Shown here: piece by piece, positions 55,104 to 62,773 of the stretch
How the letters are laid out: every line of letters starts with the position of its first letter
Numbering within the stretch: the stretch's first letter is position 1
From: Mycobacterium sp. Z3061
GTDB taxonomy: Bacteria; Actinomycetota; Actinomycetes; Mycobacteriales; Mycobacteriaceae
Reading direction: 5' to 3'
Assembly (NCBI RefSeq): GCF_031583025.1
Contig: NZ_CP134062.1
Coordinates: 3,782,001-3,846,000, forward strand
DNA: 64,000 bases
Translations under genes and position numbers: made by a program
The notes under the pieces: generated by a model
The model's database searches: none
Told to the model about the DNA's origin: nothing
The model's input: only the letters and a program-made list of their open reading frames with translations

Positions 55104-56410
55104 GGATTCCGCAGCACCTCGTCGACCGAATGCGACAACCCGGACAGTGAAGTCGCCGGCCGCGCGCCGCGCAGTACCGGTCCGAAGTTGCGATCCATCA
55201 GGGCGACCACCTTCTCCCAGGCCGGCGTGATCGGCAGGCCTTCGGACACCGCCGGCCCGTCGGTGAGCACCGCGAGGTTACCGACCCTGCGGTGCGCGTC
55301 GGCGAATCCGGGTGAGGTGATCGCGGATCGCAGCACCGGCACGAACAGTCGGGATTCACCGATCAGGGCCTGGCCGGCGGGTCCGCAGGCGAACTTGAGG
55401 AACTCCCACGCCTGCTCCTTGCGTTTGCTGGTCGCCGCTATCCCAAGGCCCGTGACACCGATGTTCGAGCAGGCGGTATGACCGCGGGGACCGAGCGGCA
55501 GCGGCGCAACGTCGAAGTCCAGGCCTTCGGCCCGGTCGAAAGTCTGGTAGCGCCAATGCCCGCCCAGTGCGATGGCGGCCCTGTTCACCGAAAAGAGGTC
55601 GGCGTTGGACATGGATTGCTGGTCGGAGGCGCCGGGTGAGACCTTGTGCTTGTTGATCAGGTCGGCGTAGAACTGCACGGCCTCGACGAAGGCGTCGTCG
55701 TCGAAGTTCAGGTGGGTCGGGTTGGTTCGCGGAGACGACCAGCGCACGCCGTTGTTCATCGCGAACAGACCGGCCGAGTAGAACGAAACCCAGGCATTGA
55801 CGAATCCCCACTGCGTGACCCGGCCCGACGCCTCGCGCCTGGTGAGAGCCCGTGCCGCATCCAGGAATTCGGTGAAGCTCCAACTCTGCTGCCAGGTGCC
55901 CGGCGGCGGACGCACCCCGGCCGCCTCGAACATGGCCTTGTTGTAGAACAGGTAGTTTCCCGACCACTGCTCCGGAAGGGCGTGCTGCCCGCCGTTATAG
56001 GTGAACGTCCGGTACAGCGCGTCGATGCTGTCCGCGTTGAGTTGTGCGGCAAAGGCCTGATCGCGGGCCAACATCGGATTGAGGTCCAGCAACACACCGC
56101 GGTCGGCGAGTTCGGCATAGGTGAGTTCCCACGTCATCAGGACGTCCGGACATTTGCCGCCCGCGCAGAACGTCGAGAGCTGCTGCATCACGCCGGGTCC
56201 CGACAGCAGCGCGCGGACTTTGATGTCGGGGTGCCGGCGCTGGAATTCGTTGACCACCCTCATCCGTGGGCGGATCTCGTCCGGATTTGCGGCGAAGAAA
56301 AAGGTCAGCGCGTCGTCGTCGTCAGAACCGCAAGCTGCAGCCCACGGTGTCAGCGCTAGCGCCCCGGCGCCCCGCAGCAGGCTGCGCCGTCCAAACGGCC
56401 TGTCGATCAT
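55100..56410 (-). CDS. Sugar-type ABC transporter substrate-binding protein
   Basis: 436-residue exported binding protein from ATG 56410 (MIDRPFGRRSLLRGAGALAL), preceded by GGGAG. It has a twin-arginine signal (GRRSLLRG) and a Cys after TPWAAAC, a possible though weak lipobox. The family 1 solute-binding fold shows ALTFFFAANPDEIRPRMRVVNEF and REASGRVTQWGFVNAWVSFYS, with AATSKRKEQAWEFLKFACGP and DRNFGPVLRG late. The longer frame to 56464 is disfavoured. First gene of the transporter operon. Confidence 0.9.
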   Translation of the reverse strand: MIDRPFGRRSLLRGAGALALTPWAAACGSDDDDALTFFFAANPDEIRPRMRVVNEFQRRHPDIKVRALLSGPGVMQQLSTFCAGGKCPDVLMTWELTYAELADRGVLLDLNPMLARDQAFAAQLNADSIDALYRTFTYNGGQHALPEQWSGNYLFYNKAMFEAAGVRPPPGTWQQSWSFTEFLDAARALTRREASGRVTQWGFVNAWVSFYSAGLFAMNNGVRWSSPRTNPTHLNFDDDAFVEAVQFYADLINKHKVSPGASDQQSMSNADLFSVNRAAIALGGHWRYQTFDRAEGLDFDVAPLPLGPRGHTACSNIGVTGLGIAATSKRKEQAWEFLKFACGPAGQALIGESRLFVPVLRSAITSPGFADAHRRVGNLAVLTDGPAVSEGLPITPAWEKVVALMDRNFGPVLRGARPATSLSGLSHSVDEVLRNP

Positions 56411-56516
56411 CGTGCTCCCGGAACCAACCCGTTGCCGCCCTCCCGAGTGTCTGATGTTCTTCATAGCCGACAGTCCTGTGCTCTGCCTGGGATGCGCGAC
56501 TTCCCTGAGGTGATTC

Positions 56517-57407
56517 TCAGGACGGCAGGGCCGGCGGCAAGGTCAGGACGGCGTTGCCGAGCCGTTCGGGGTCAGCGGTGATGTCGATGACCTGGATCCG
56601 GTTGTCCGCATCCAGGGCAATGCGCAGCAGCGCCACCAGCCGCCCGGCGGGGGCGAGGGCGATGCCCGGGTGCCCGTCGATCAGCACCACAGCCCCGGCG
56701 CGCGCCCGATTGGTGAACCGCCGGGTCTCCTCCGCAACGGCTCTGGCGCCGCGCATTTCGGTGGGCACATCGGCGGGCACCAGGGACGGGTCGACCGTGC
56801 GAACCACGTCCGGAGCCAGCAGTTTCACCAGGGCATCGATGTCACCACCGCGGGATGCCGCCAGAAAAGCCCGCACCACCGTGAGGTGCTCAGCGGTTTG
56901 CGGCGGGGCTGCGGCCGGCGCCGGGTGCAGTCGCCTCCGCGCCCGGCTGGCCAGCTTCTTGGCGGCCGCCGGTGAGCGGTCCAGCAGGTCCGCGATCGTC
57001 TCGAAAGGCACGGCAAAGACGTCGTGCAGCACGAAAGCGACGCGTTGCGCGGGCGGCAGCCGATCGAGCACCACCAGCAGCGCTCGGCTCACCGACTCCG
57101 CCAGGAGCGCGTCTTCGTCGGCAGCGGCCACTGCGAATCGGTCGGCGACGGCGGCCTCGTCCAGGGGTTGTTCGGCCCGGCGCCTACGGCTGCGCAGTTG
57201 GTCGAGCGCCTCACGTGCGGTGATGGTGGTCAACCAGGCCGTCAGGTTGGCCACGGCGGTGTATTCGGAGCGGCTGGCTTTCAGCCAGGCGGCTTGCACC
57301 GCGTCCTCGGCGTCCGACAGCGAACCGAGCAGCTGGAAAGCCACCGACTTCAGACGCCCACGATCCGCCTCGAAGTGCTGGGCCAGATCGACAAGGTCCA
57401 CGTTCAT
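56517..57407 (-). CDS. ECF41-type sigma factor with SnoaL-like C-terminal domain
   Basis: 296 residues from ATG 57407 (MNVDLVDLAQHFEADRGRLKSVAFQLLGSLSDAEDAVQAAWLKA), preceded by AAAGG. Region 2/4 sigma domains occupy about 1-165 (EALDQLRSRRRRAEQPLDE; LPPAQRVAFVLHDVFAVPFETIADLL). The C-terminal about 120 residues (VVRAFLAASRGGDIDALVKLLAPDVVRTVDPSLVP) are the SnoaL/NTF2 extension diagnostic of ECF41, which regulates activity without a separate anti-sigma factor. Divergent from a DoxX gene, the classical ECF41 partner type. No clear TGTCACA promoter was found in the short gap. Confidence 0.9.
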   Translation of the reverse strand: MNVDLVDLAQHFEADRGRLKSVAFQLLGSLSDAEDAVQAAWLKASRSEYTAVANLTAWLTTITAREALDQLRSRRRRAEQPLDEAAVADRFAVAAADEDALLAESVSRALLVVLDRLPPAQRVAFVLHDVFAVPFETIADLLDRSPAAAKKLASRARRRLHPAPAAAPPQTAEHLTVVRAFLAASRGGDIDALVKLLAPDVVRTVDPSLVPADVPTEMRGARAVAEETRRFTNRARAGAVVLIDGHPGIALAPAGRLVALLRIALDADNRIQVIDITADPERLGNAVLTLPPALPS

Positions 57408-57482
57408 GGGGGTCACCTTTCCGGGGCAGAGATCGTCAAGAAGCTGACCGCATCTGTTCGACCTGCCAAGGAGACCTTTGCC

Positions 57483-57842
57483 ATGACTCTAATGCACACC
57501 GCCCACGTGGCGGTCGTCGTCACGACCATCGCCGCGACCGTGGCCATCGCCGTACCCGATCTGGTCCCCGCGCAATTCGTGCTGGCGAATTCGGCCCGGG
57601 TCGGTGTGCCCCGCTCCTGGCTGCCGACGCTGGCCGTACTCAAGCTGGCCGGGGCCGGGGGGTTGCTCGTCGGACTTCTTGGCTTGCGCCACATCGGAAT
57701 TGCGGCCGCCGTCGGGCTGGTGCTGTACTTCGTGGGCGCCGTCATGGTGCATGTACGGGCACGCGTGTTTTCCAACATCGCCTTCCCCGGCGGCTACCTG
57801 CTGTTGTCCGTTCTGTCGTTGGCGCTATCGGCGGCCCACTGA
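57483..57842 (+). CDS. DoxX family membrane protein
   Basis: 119 residues from ATG 57483 with AAGGAG upstream. Four hydrophobic helices (TAHVAVVVTTIAATVAIAV; AVLKLAGAGGLLVGLLGL; GIAAAVGLVLYFVGAVMV; GGYLLLSVLSLALSA) with a central Arg/Asp-poor DoxX-like arrangement. DoxX proteins take part in redox and thiol stress responses. Its divergent pairing with ECF41, 75 bp apart, strongly suggests it is the sigma factor's main target. Confidence 0.88.
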   Translation: MTLMHTAHVAVVVTTIAATVAIAVPDLVPAQFVLANSARVGVPRSWLPTLAVLKLAGAGGLLVGLLGLRHIGIAAAVGLVLYFVGAVMVHVRARVFSNIAFPGGYLLLSVLSLALSAAH

Positions 57843-58637
57843 TCAGGCGGAGAAGTAGCGCACGGCGTTGATCTGGTTCCCGCGCCAGGCGACATCGGCG
57901 AATACGATGCCCCGTCCGTGACCGGAGGCCACCGACACCACAACGGTAGATCCCGCGGCGATCACCTTGGCCCAGTTGGCACCGCGCAGGTGCTCGCCCA
58001 GTTCGGCGAGCGTCAGCGGTTCGCTGTCACCCAAAGTTATTGTGGCAGAAGGCGATAGACTCTCGCTGGCGGATTCATCGCCGCGGCCGGCCGCCCGCAG
58101 GAAGCCCTCCACCAATCTCTTGTGCCGCGCACCCACCCGGCGGAACCCGGCCATGAAGCCGAGGGCCCCCCGGGGACCCTGATTGCCGAGTAGTCCCTTG
58201 CCGAGTTGGAGTCCGGGTGGCAACGCCCGGGAGCCGGTTTTCAGGAACTGCACCATCATGGCCGGCAACTCCCAGTAGGCGCGCAGGTGCGCAACCTTCC
58301 ACTCCCCGTCCACCTCTCGCAGGTCGTAGCGCAGGAACGCCGGTATGAACATCGTCACGGCGTCCCCCATCGCCACCTCGAGTTCGAGGTCGCGGAGCAC
58401 GGTGGTGCCCGACACGATGTCGACGTCGCGGTGGAAGGTGATGCCACGGGGGCCGATGAACGTGTCATAGAAGCGGTAGATTTCGTCGTGCCCGACGTGC
58501 GGGCTCGAGCCCACCGGGTCTTCGACACGGCCGTCGTGGGTGAAAACCTGGACCCACCCGTCGCGGTCGTGCAGCGAAACCGCTTGCGGTGAGCGCTCTA
58601 CCGCGGCCAGCAGGTCATCTCTGTGCGATGTCGTCAT
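57843..58637 (-). CDS. NTF2/SnoaL-like protein
   Basis: 264-residue protein with two NTF2-like halves: about 8-125 (VQVFTHDGRVEDPVGSSPHVGHDEIYRFYDTFIG) and about 170-264 (VEGFLRAAGRGDESASESLSPSATITLGD). It matches in size and position (just before pncA) the Rv2042c gene of M. tuberculosis, as recalled. Overlaps pncA by 4 bp. Catalytic function unknown. Confidence 0.85.
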   Translation of the reverse strand: MTTSHRDDLLAAVERSPQAVSLHDRDGWVQVFTHDGRVEDPVGSSPHVGHDEIYRFYDTFIGPRGITFHRDVDIVSGTTVLRDLELEVAMGDAVTMFIPAFLRYDLREVDGEWKVAHLRAYWELPAMMVQFLKTGSRALPPGLQLGKGLLGNQGPRGALGFMAGFRRVGARHKRLVEGFLRAAGRGDESASESLSPSATITLGDSEPLTLAELGEHLRGANWAKVIAAGSTVVVSVASGHGRGIVFADVAWRGNQINAVRYFSA

Positions 58638-59197
58638 GGGCGCTTTCCGATCAACTCGATATTGGCGGTTCGCATCTCATCCAGTGCCTGGGCGGTGGAC
58701 TCGGCAGATACGCCGGCCGTCAGGTCCAGCAGCACCCGCGTTCCCAGGCCGGCCCGGGCCGCGTCGTGTGCGGTGTGCCGCACACAGTGGTCGGTGGCCA
58801 CGCCCACCACGTCGACCGTGTCGACCTCGTGGCGGCGCAGCCAGTCCAGCAGCGACGTCCCGTTCTCGTCCACCCCGTCGAACCCGCTGTACCCCGCGCC
58901 GTAGGCGCCTTTGCGGAAGACGGCTTCGATATTGCCGGCGTCGAGGCCGGGGGCGAAGTCCACACCGGTGCTGCCGGCTCGGCAGTGCGGCGGCCACGAC
59001 GAGAAGTAGTCGGGCTCGGGCGCGAAGTGGCTGCCCGGATCGATGTGAAAATCCGTGGTGGCCACGATGTGGTGGTAACCGGGATCACTGGCGAGATAGT
59101 CGTTGATCGAGCGGGCCAGGGCCTGCGCACCGGCGACGGGCAGCGCGCCACCCTCACAGAAATCCTTCTGCACGTCGACGATGATCAACGCTCGCAC
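58634..59197 (-). CDS. pncA: Pyrazinamidase/nicotinamidase PncA
   Basis: Hydrolyses nicotinamide to nicotinate and activates the drug pyrazinamide. 187 residues from GTG 59197 (MRALIIVDVQKDFCEGGAL), one longer than the M. tuberculosis protein. Catalytic triad D8, K96 (FRKGAYG), C138 (ATDHCVRHTA); metal ligands D49, H51, H57 and H71 are all present (TTDFHIDPGSHF, WPPH). Position 11 is Lys where M. tuberculosis has Asn. Because H57 is kept, the enzyme should be active, unlike M. bovis PncA (H57D). Start chosen over the frame extension to 59209. Confidence 0.96.
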   Translation of the reverse strand: MRALIIVDVQKDFCEGGALPVAGAQALARSINDYLASDPGYHHIVATTDFHIDPGSHFAPEPDYFSSWPPHCRAGSTGVDFAPGLDAGNIEAVFRKGAYGAGYSGFDGVDENGTSLLDWLRRHEVDTVDVVGVATDHCVRHTAHDAARAGLGTRVLLDLTAGVSAESTAQALDEMRTANIELIGKRP

Positions 59198-59271
59198 GCC
59201 GTACACCATATCGCCGAATTACCGAGGATCCGGCGGGTTTGTGTGCTGGCCGGCCGGGGAACACAGCGGCC

Positions 59272-60264
59272 ATGTTGATCCGCAGAATCGCCCGACCCAT
59301 GTTGTCAGCTGTCTTTATCGGCCAGGGAGTGGACGCCCTGCTCAACCCGAAACCCGCAGCTCAAGCGGCACAACCGACGGTGAGCGGCCTGCAGTCACTG
59401 CCGGATTCGGTGAGCAGCAACATTCCTGCCGATGCCGAGACGTTCGCTCAGATCAATGCCGCCGTTCAGATCGGCGGCGGGGTGCTGCTGGCCGCCGGCA
59501 AACTGCCCCGGCTGGCCTCGGCCGCACTGGCGCTGACGGTGATCCCGGGAAACCTTGGCACACATATGTTTTGGAGCGAGCCCGACCCGGAGCGCAAGGC
59601 CGAGAAGCGACGCGCATTCCTGGCCGACGTGAGCCTGCTGGGCGGACTGCTGATCGCGTCCGCCGACACCGCGGGCAAGCCGTCGTTGGGCTGGCGTGGG
59701 CGCCGCGCCGCCGAGCGACTCTCCGACAAGGTTTCCGGGGCACTGCCGGGTTCCTCGCATGACGTGCTGGACTCCGAACTGGGCGAAAAGATCGTGCACG
59801 GCCTGCACGCCGGCGCCGAGCGTGGTCGCGAACTGGCCAGCACCGCCGCCGAGAAGGGCGCCCCCTACGCCGAAGCGGCCCTCGAACGCGGGCGCGAACT
59901 GGCCAGCACTGCAGCCGAACGCAGCGCGCCGTACGCGGAAGCCGCGCTGGAACGCAGCCGCGAACTGGCCACCACCGCGGCCGAGAAGAGCAGGCCGTAC
60001 GCCAAGAAGGCCCGCAAGCGCGGCGAGAAACTGGCTCACAAGGCCGCCGACCGCGGCGCCGACTACGCCGAACTCGCGCGCAAGCGGAGCGAGAAGCTGG
60101 CCGACACCGCCCGCGACCGGGGTTTGGAGCTCGCCGAAACCGCACGTGAACGCGGCTCCCGGCTCGCCGACACGGCGGTGACCCGCGGCAACGAGCTGGC
60201 TGAGACGGCACGCGACCGCCTCGACGACCAGCTCACCAGCACCCGTAAGCGCTGGGGACGCTAG
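59272..60264 (+). CDS. DoxX-family membrane protein with a repeat-rich helical C-terminus
   Basis: 330 residues from ATG 59272 (MLIRRIARPMLSAVFIGQGVDALL). Residues 1-150 form the DoxX-like membrane domain (ARPMLSAVFIGQGVDALLNP; ASAALALTVIPGNLGTHMFW; DVSLLGGLLIASA). From about residue 183 a highly charged tail contains six tandem 22-residue repeats of the ERGRELASTAAEKGAPYAEA type, becoming more divergent toward the end (TARERGSRLADTAVTRG). The tail predicts a long amphipathic helix. Two DoxX-type genes lie in this window. Confidence 0.85.
   Translation: MLIRRIARPMLSAVFIGQGVDALLNPKPAAQAAQPTVSGLQSLPDSVSSNIPADAETFAQINAAVQIGGGVLLAAGKLPRLASAALALTVIPGNLGTHMFWSEPDPERKAEKRRAFLADVSLLGGLLIASADTAGKPSLGWRGRRAAERLSDKVSGALPGSSHDVLDSELGEKIVHGLHAGAERGRELASTAAEKGAPYAEAALERGRELASTAAERSAPYAEAALERSRELATTAAEKSRPYAKKARKRGEKLAHKAADRGADYAELARKRSEKLADTARDRGLELAETARERGSRLADTAVTRGNELAETARDRLDDQLTSTRKRWGR
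59818..60213 (+). repeat. Six 66-bp tandem repeats encoding a 22-residue helix
   Basis: Unit starts at 59818, 59884, 59950, 60016, 60082 and 60148, each beginning GAR/AAG-CGN-GGN and coding for ERGRELA-type or KRGEKLA-type openings. The 22-residue period equals two 11-residue turns, as in apolipoprotein-like amphipathic helices. Early units are nearly identical in DNA, later ones diverged. Confidence 0.9.
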
Positions 60265-60749
60265 CCGCCCCAGTTCAGGAAGGCATCGACGACCGCGTCG
60301 ACACTGCGGTCGTCGATGTCGACGGCGATGCCGGGCTCGTCGGCGCCGAGCGGTTCCAGCGTGTCGAATTGCGATTGGAGCAGGGTCGCGGGCATGAAGT
60401 GACCGGGCCTGGCGGCCAAGCGCGCGGCGATGATCTCTGGTCGGCCGCGGAGGTGCAGGAAGTAAGCCGACGGGCTGTGCCGTCGAAGCCGGTCCCGATA
60501 TGCCCGCTTGAGGGCAGAACAGCTCATGACACCGCTGGGGTGCGCCGCGAGCCATTCGCCGACCTTGTCCAGCCAGGGGTAGCGGTCGTCGTCGGTCAGC
60601 GGTTCGCCGGCCGCCATCTTGGCGATGTTGGCCGGCGGGTGCAGGTGGTCGGCGTCCTGGAAGGGCACCTTCAGCCGCCGGGCCAAGGCGGCACCGATCG
60701 TCGACTTGCCCGACCCGGACACCCCGATCACCACGACCGCGCGGGTCAC
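60261..60749 (-). CDS. gntK: Gluconokinase
   Basis: Phosphorylates gluconate to 6-phosphogluconate. 162 residues from GTG 60749, overlapping the upstream gene's stop (GTGA) as is common in this window. P-loop GVSGSGKSTIG near the N-terminus, the substrate loop FQDADHLHPPANIAKMAAGEPLTDDDRYPWL, then SCSALKRAYRDRLR and FLHLRGRPEIIAARLAARPGHFMPATLLQSQFDTLE. A complete GntK. The longer frame back to 60779 is less likely. Confidence 0.93.
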   Translation of the reverse strand: MTRAVVVIGVSGSGKSTIGAALARRLKVPFQDADHLHPPANIAKMAAGEPLTDDDRYPWLDKVGEWLAAHPSGVMSCSALKRAYRDRLRRHSPSAYFLHLRGRPEIIAARLAARPGHFMPATLLQSQFDTLEPLGADEPGIAVDIDDRSVDAVVDAFLNWGG

Positions 60750-62755
60750 TGACCCTGGTCGACCTGACTGCGGTTCCATTCCATCCAGCCGACGCCGGTG
60801 CGCCCGTCGGTGGTCGTGACGTCGACCCAGGCCCGGGGAAAGTGGCTCACCCTCCCGTCGGCGCCGACCAGGCGAACCGGCGCGTGCGCGCGGATCCGCA
60901 CGTCAGCGGTGATCTCAGCAGGGGTGAGCTGCAGCGTCTGATTCTCGGGTAAACCGTTGCCGCTGAACGCTTCCCGGATCTCCACCGCTGTCAGATCCGT
61001 GATATCGCCGGTGCGGTCCTGGACGTAGCCGATGCTGAATGCCGGAGTGTTCGGAATCTGGATCCGCACGCCGTGCAGATGAGTGCCGTCCTGCAGGTGC
61101 AGCGCGGTCCACATCCAGTCCATGGACCACCAGTCGCGCACCCCCCACGAGTGATCACGCTGACCAGGTACCGAATTGATCTGGTAGCGGGCATGTTTGA
61201 CGGTGACAGTACCCGATACCGTGCAGGGGATCTCATAGCGGGTGGTCAGCCGGTACTGATACGGGATGCCGTCGGTCGTCCACACCAGGTTCAGCGCAAG
61301 GTCGACCGGCTCGCCCGGTTCACCACGCAGCAGCGCCGAAGGGTCTTGGTAGGACTGGGCTTTGGCTTCGATGTCGACGTGGTAAGTCCGCAGCGGGGCG
61401 TCGCTGGCGTGGGCGAGTTCGAGGCCGTCGGCGTGCGCCGCCCACGCATCCGCGGGCAGCGGTATCTGGTAATCGGCGACGATGGTGGCCTCATCGGGTC
61501 CGCAGATCAGCGCGTGGATCCAGGCGATCTGCTGGTTGGGCATCAGGCCGATACGGAACCAGCCGCCCAATCCCTCTGCGGCGTCCACGAAGTCGGCATA
61601 CCAGCTCTCGCTCCACAGCGGTTCGTCGGTGGCCGGGTGGGATCCTTCATCCTCCGGCTGCGGCCGCAGCGGTTCCGGAGCGGCCGCGGCCGGCAATATC
61701 GCCAGCGCGTCGATGTCCAGCACGTGTTGGCAGTGCCGCTCCAGCATGGTCATGAACAGCCGGTCGCCCCGCTCGGTGCGCTCGACCAGCATGGACGAGA
61801 CGATCGCCATCATCACCCCAAAGAAGCTCTGATGCCGCACCCCCTCGCGGACGTCGGCCGCGCTCACCGGAGCCTTCGGCCCGAGCGCCTGATGGTAGGC
61901 GTGCAGCAACCCGTCGTACTGGTCGCGCCGGTCCGCCGCCGGCAGCGCACAGCCCAGGAAGTACGCCAGGTCGGTGAAGGCGGGCCCCCAGGACACCGTC
62001 TGCCAGTCCACCACCGTGAGTGCCCGGCTGGCGCCGGCGGCCCCGAACAGCAGGTTGTCCAGGCGGTAGTCCCCGTGAACCAGCCCCTGCATGCCGCCCC
62101 GGGTTGCCTCCTGCGCCAGATAGCCGTCGAATGCGCCGATCAGGCGCTCACAGACGGTGCGATGGGCCGGGGTGATCCGGTCGGCGTACCGCTCGATGAA
62201 GCCGGCGTACAGCGGGGTGATCATCGCCTGGTTGAGTGGCGATTCCCGGTTCAGCCACGGCGCGTCGGCCAGTGCCGTGTCGCCCAGCAGGGGGCCGTGC
62301 AGGCGGCCCAGCCCGGTGACCGCGAGTAGCGCCTGTTCGGTTGTGGCGCCAGCGATTTCGTCGCCCACCGTGGCAGGTCCGGCGTCGTCGAGCAGCAGGT
62401 CGAACACGCCGGTCGAGATGTTGATCGCGGCGTGGTAGCACGGTGCGATCGCTCCGCCCAGACGGGGCGCGATGTCGTGATAGAAGCGGACTTCACGCTC
62501 GTAGAGACCCAGCGCCAGCCCAGTCTGCCGGCTCACCGGGTCGGTCGCGGCGACCTTCAGCACCACCGACGACGGGCGGGGCTTGGCTTCCGGTTCGGCG
62601 TAGTTCAACCCGATGCGGTAGCACTCGCTCATCTGGCCGGTGCCGATGCGTTCGGCGGTGAAATGCGAGACGGTGCCGGCTCTGACGGTTGTGGTGAGCC
62701 ACTCGGGGGTGAGGTCGCCAGGGCGCTCGACGGCCTGGTCGGTGTTGGAAACCAT
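60746..62755 (-). CDS. Two-domain protein: aminoglycoside-phosphotransferase-like kinase plus C-terminal unknown domain
   Basis: 669 residues. N-terminal about 1-340 is an APH/ecdysteroid-kinase-like fold: SSVVLKVAATDP (Lys strand), GLVHGDYRLDNLLFG (catalytic HGDYRLDN loop), LTVVDWQTVSWGPAFTDLAYFLG (metal-binding DWQ). The C-terminal about 380-669 is a beta-rich domain (GWFRIGLMPNQQIAWIHALICGP; RYQINSVPGQRDHSWGVRDWWSMDWMW) resembling lipocalin/AttH-like or oxidoreductase-cofactor proteins, not assignable by me. Such fused proteins occur in actinobacteria and proteobacteria. It is upstream of gluconokinase with a 4-bp overlap and 18 bp after the carboxylesterase stop. Confidence 0.82.
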   Translation of the reverse strand: MVSNTDQAVERPGDLTPEWLTTTVRAGTVSHFTAERIGTGQMSECYRIGLNYAEPEAKPRPSSVVLKVAATDPVSRQTGLALGLYEREVRFYHDIAPRLGGAIAPCYHAAINISTGVFDLLLDDAGPATVGDEIAGATTEQALLAVTGLGRLHGPLLGDTALADAPWLNRESPLNQAMITPLYAGFIERYADRITPAHRTVCERLIGAFDGYLAQEATRGGMQGLVHGDYRLDNLLFGAAGASRALTVVDWQTVSWGPAFTDLAYFLGCALPAADRRDQYDGLLHAYHQALGPKAPVSAADVREGVRHQSFFGVMMAIVSSMLVERTERGDRLFMTMLERHCQHVLDIDALAILPAAAAPEPLRPQPEDEGSHPATDEPLWSESWYADFVDAAEGLGGWFRIGLMPNQQIAWIHALICGPDEATIVADYQIPLPADAWAAHADGLELAHASDAPLRTYHVDIEAKAQSYQDPSALLRGEPGEPVDLALNLVWTTDGIPYQYRLTTRYEIPCTVSGTVTVKHARYQINSVPGQRDHSWGVRDWWSMDWMWTALHLQDGTHLHGVRIQIPNTPAFSIGYVQDRTGDITDLTAVEIREAFSGNGLPENQTLQLTPAEITADVRIRAHAPVRLVGADGRVSHFPRAWVDVTTTDGRTGVGWMEWNRSQVDQGQ

Positions 62756-62773
62756 GGGGGTCAGCGTGCCAGG

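Noticed and set aside
54306..55481. 391-codon plus-strand frame opposite the ABC permease
   Set aside because: Opposite a permease with an EAA motif; composition is His/Arg-rich antisense.
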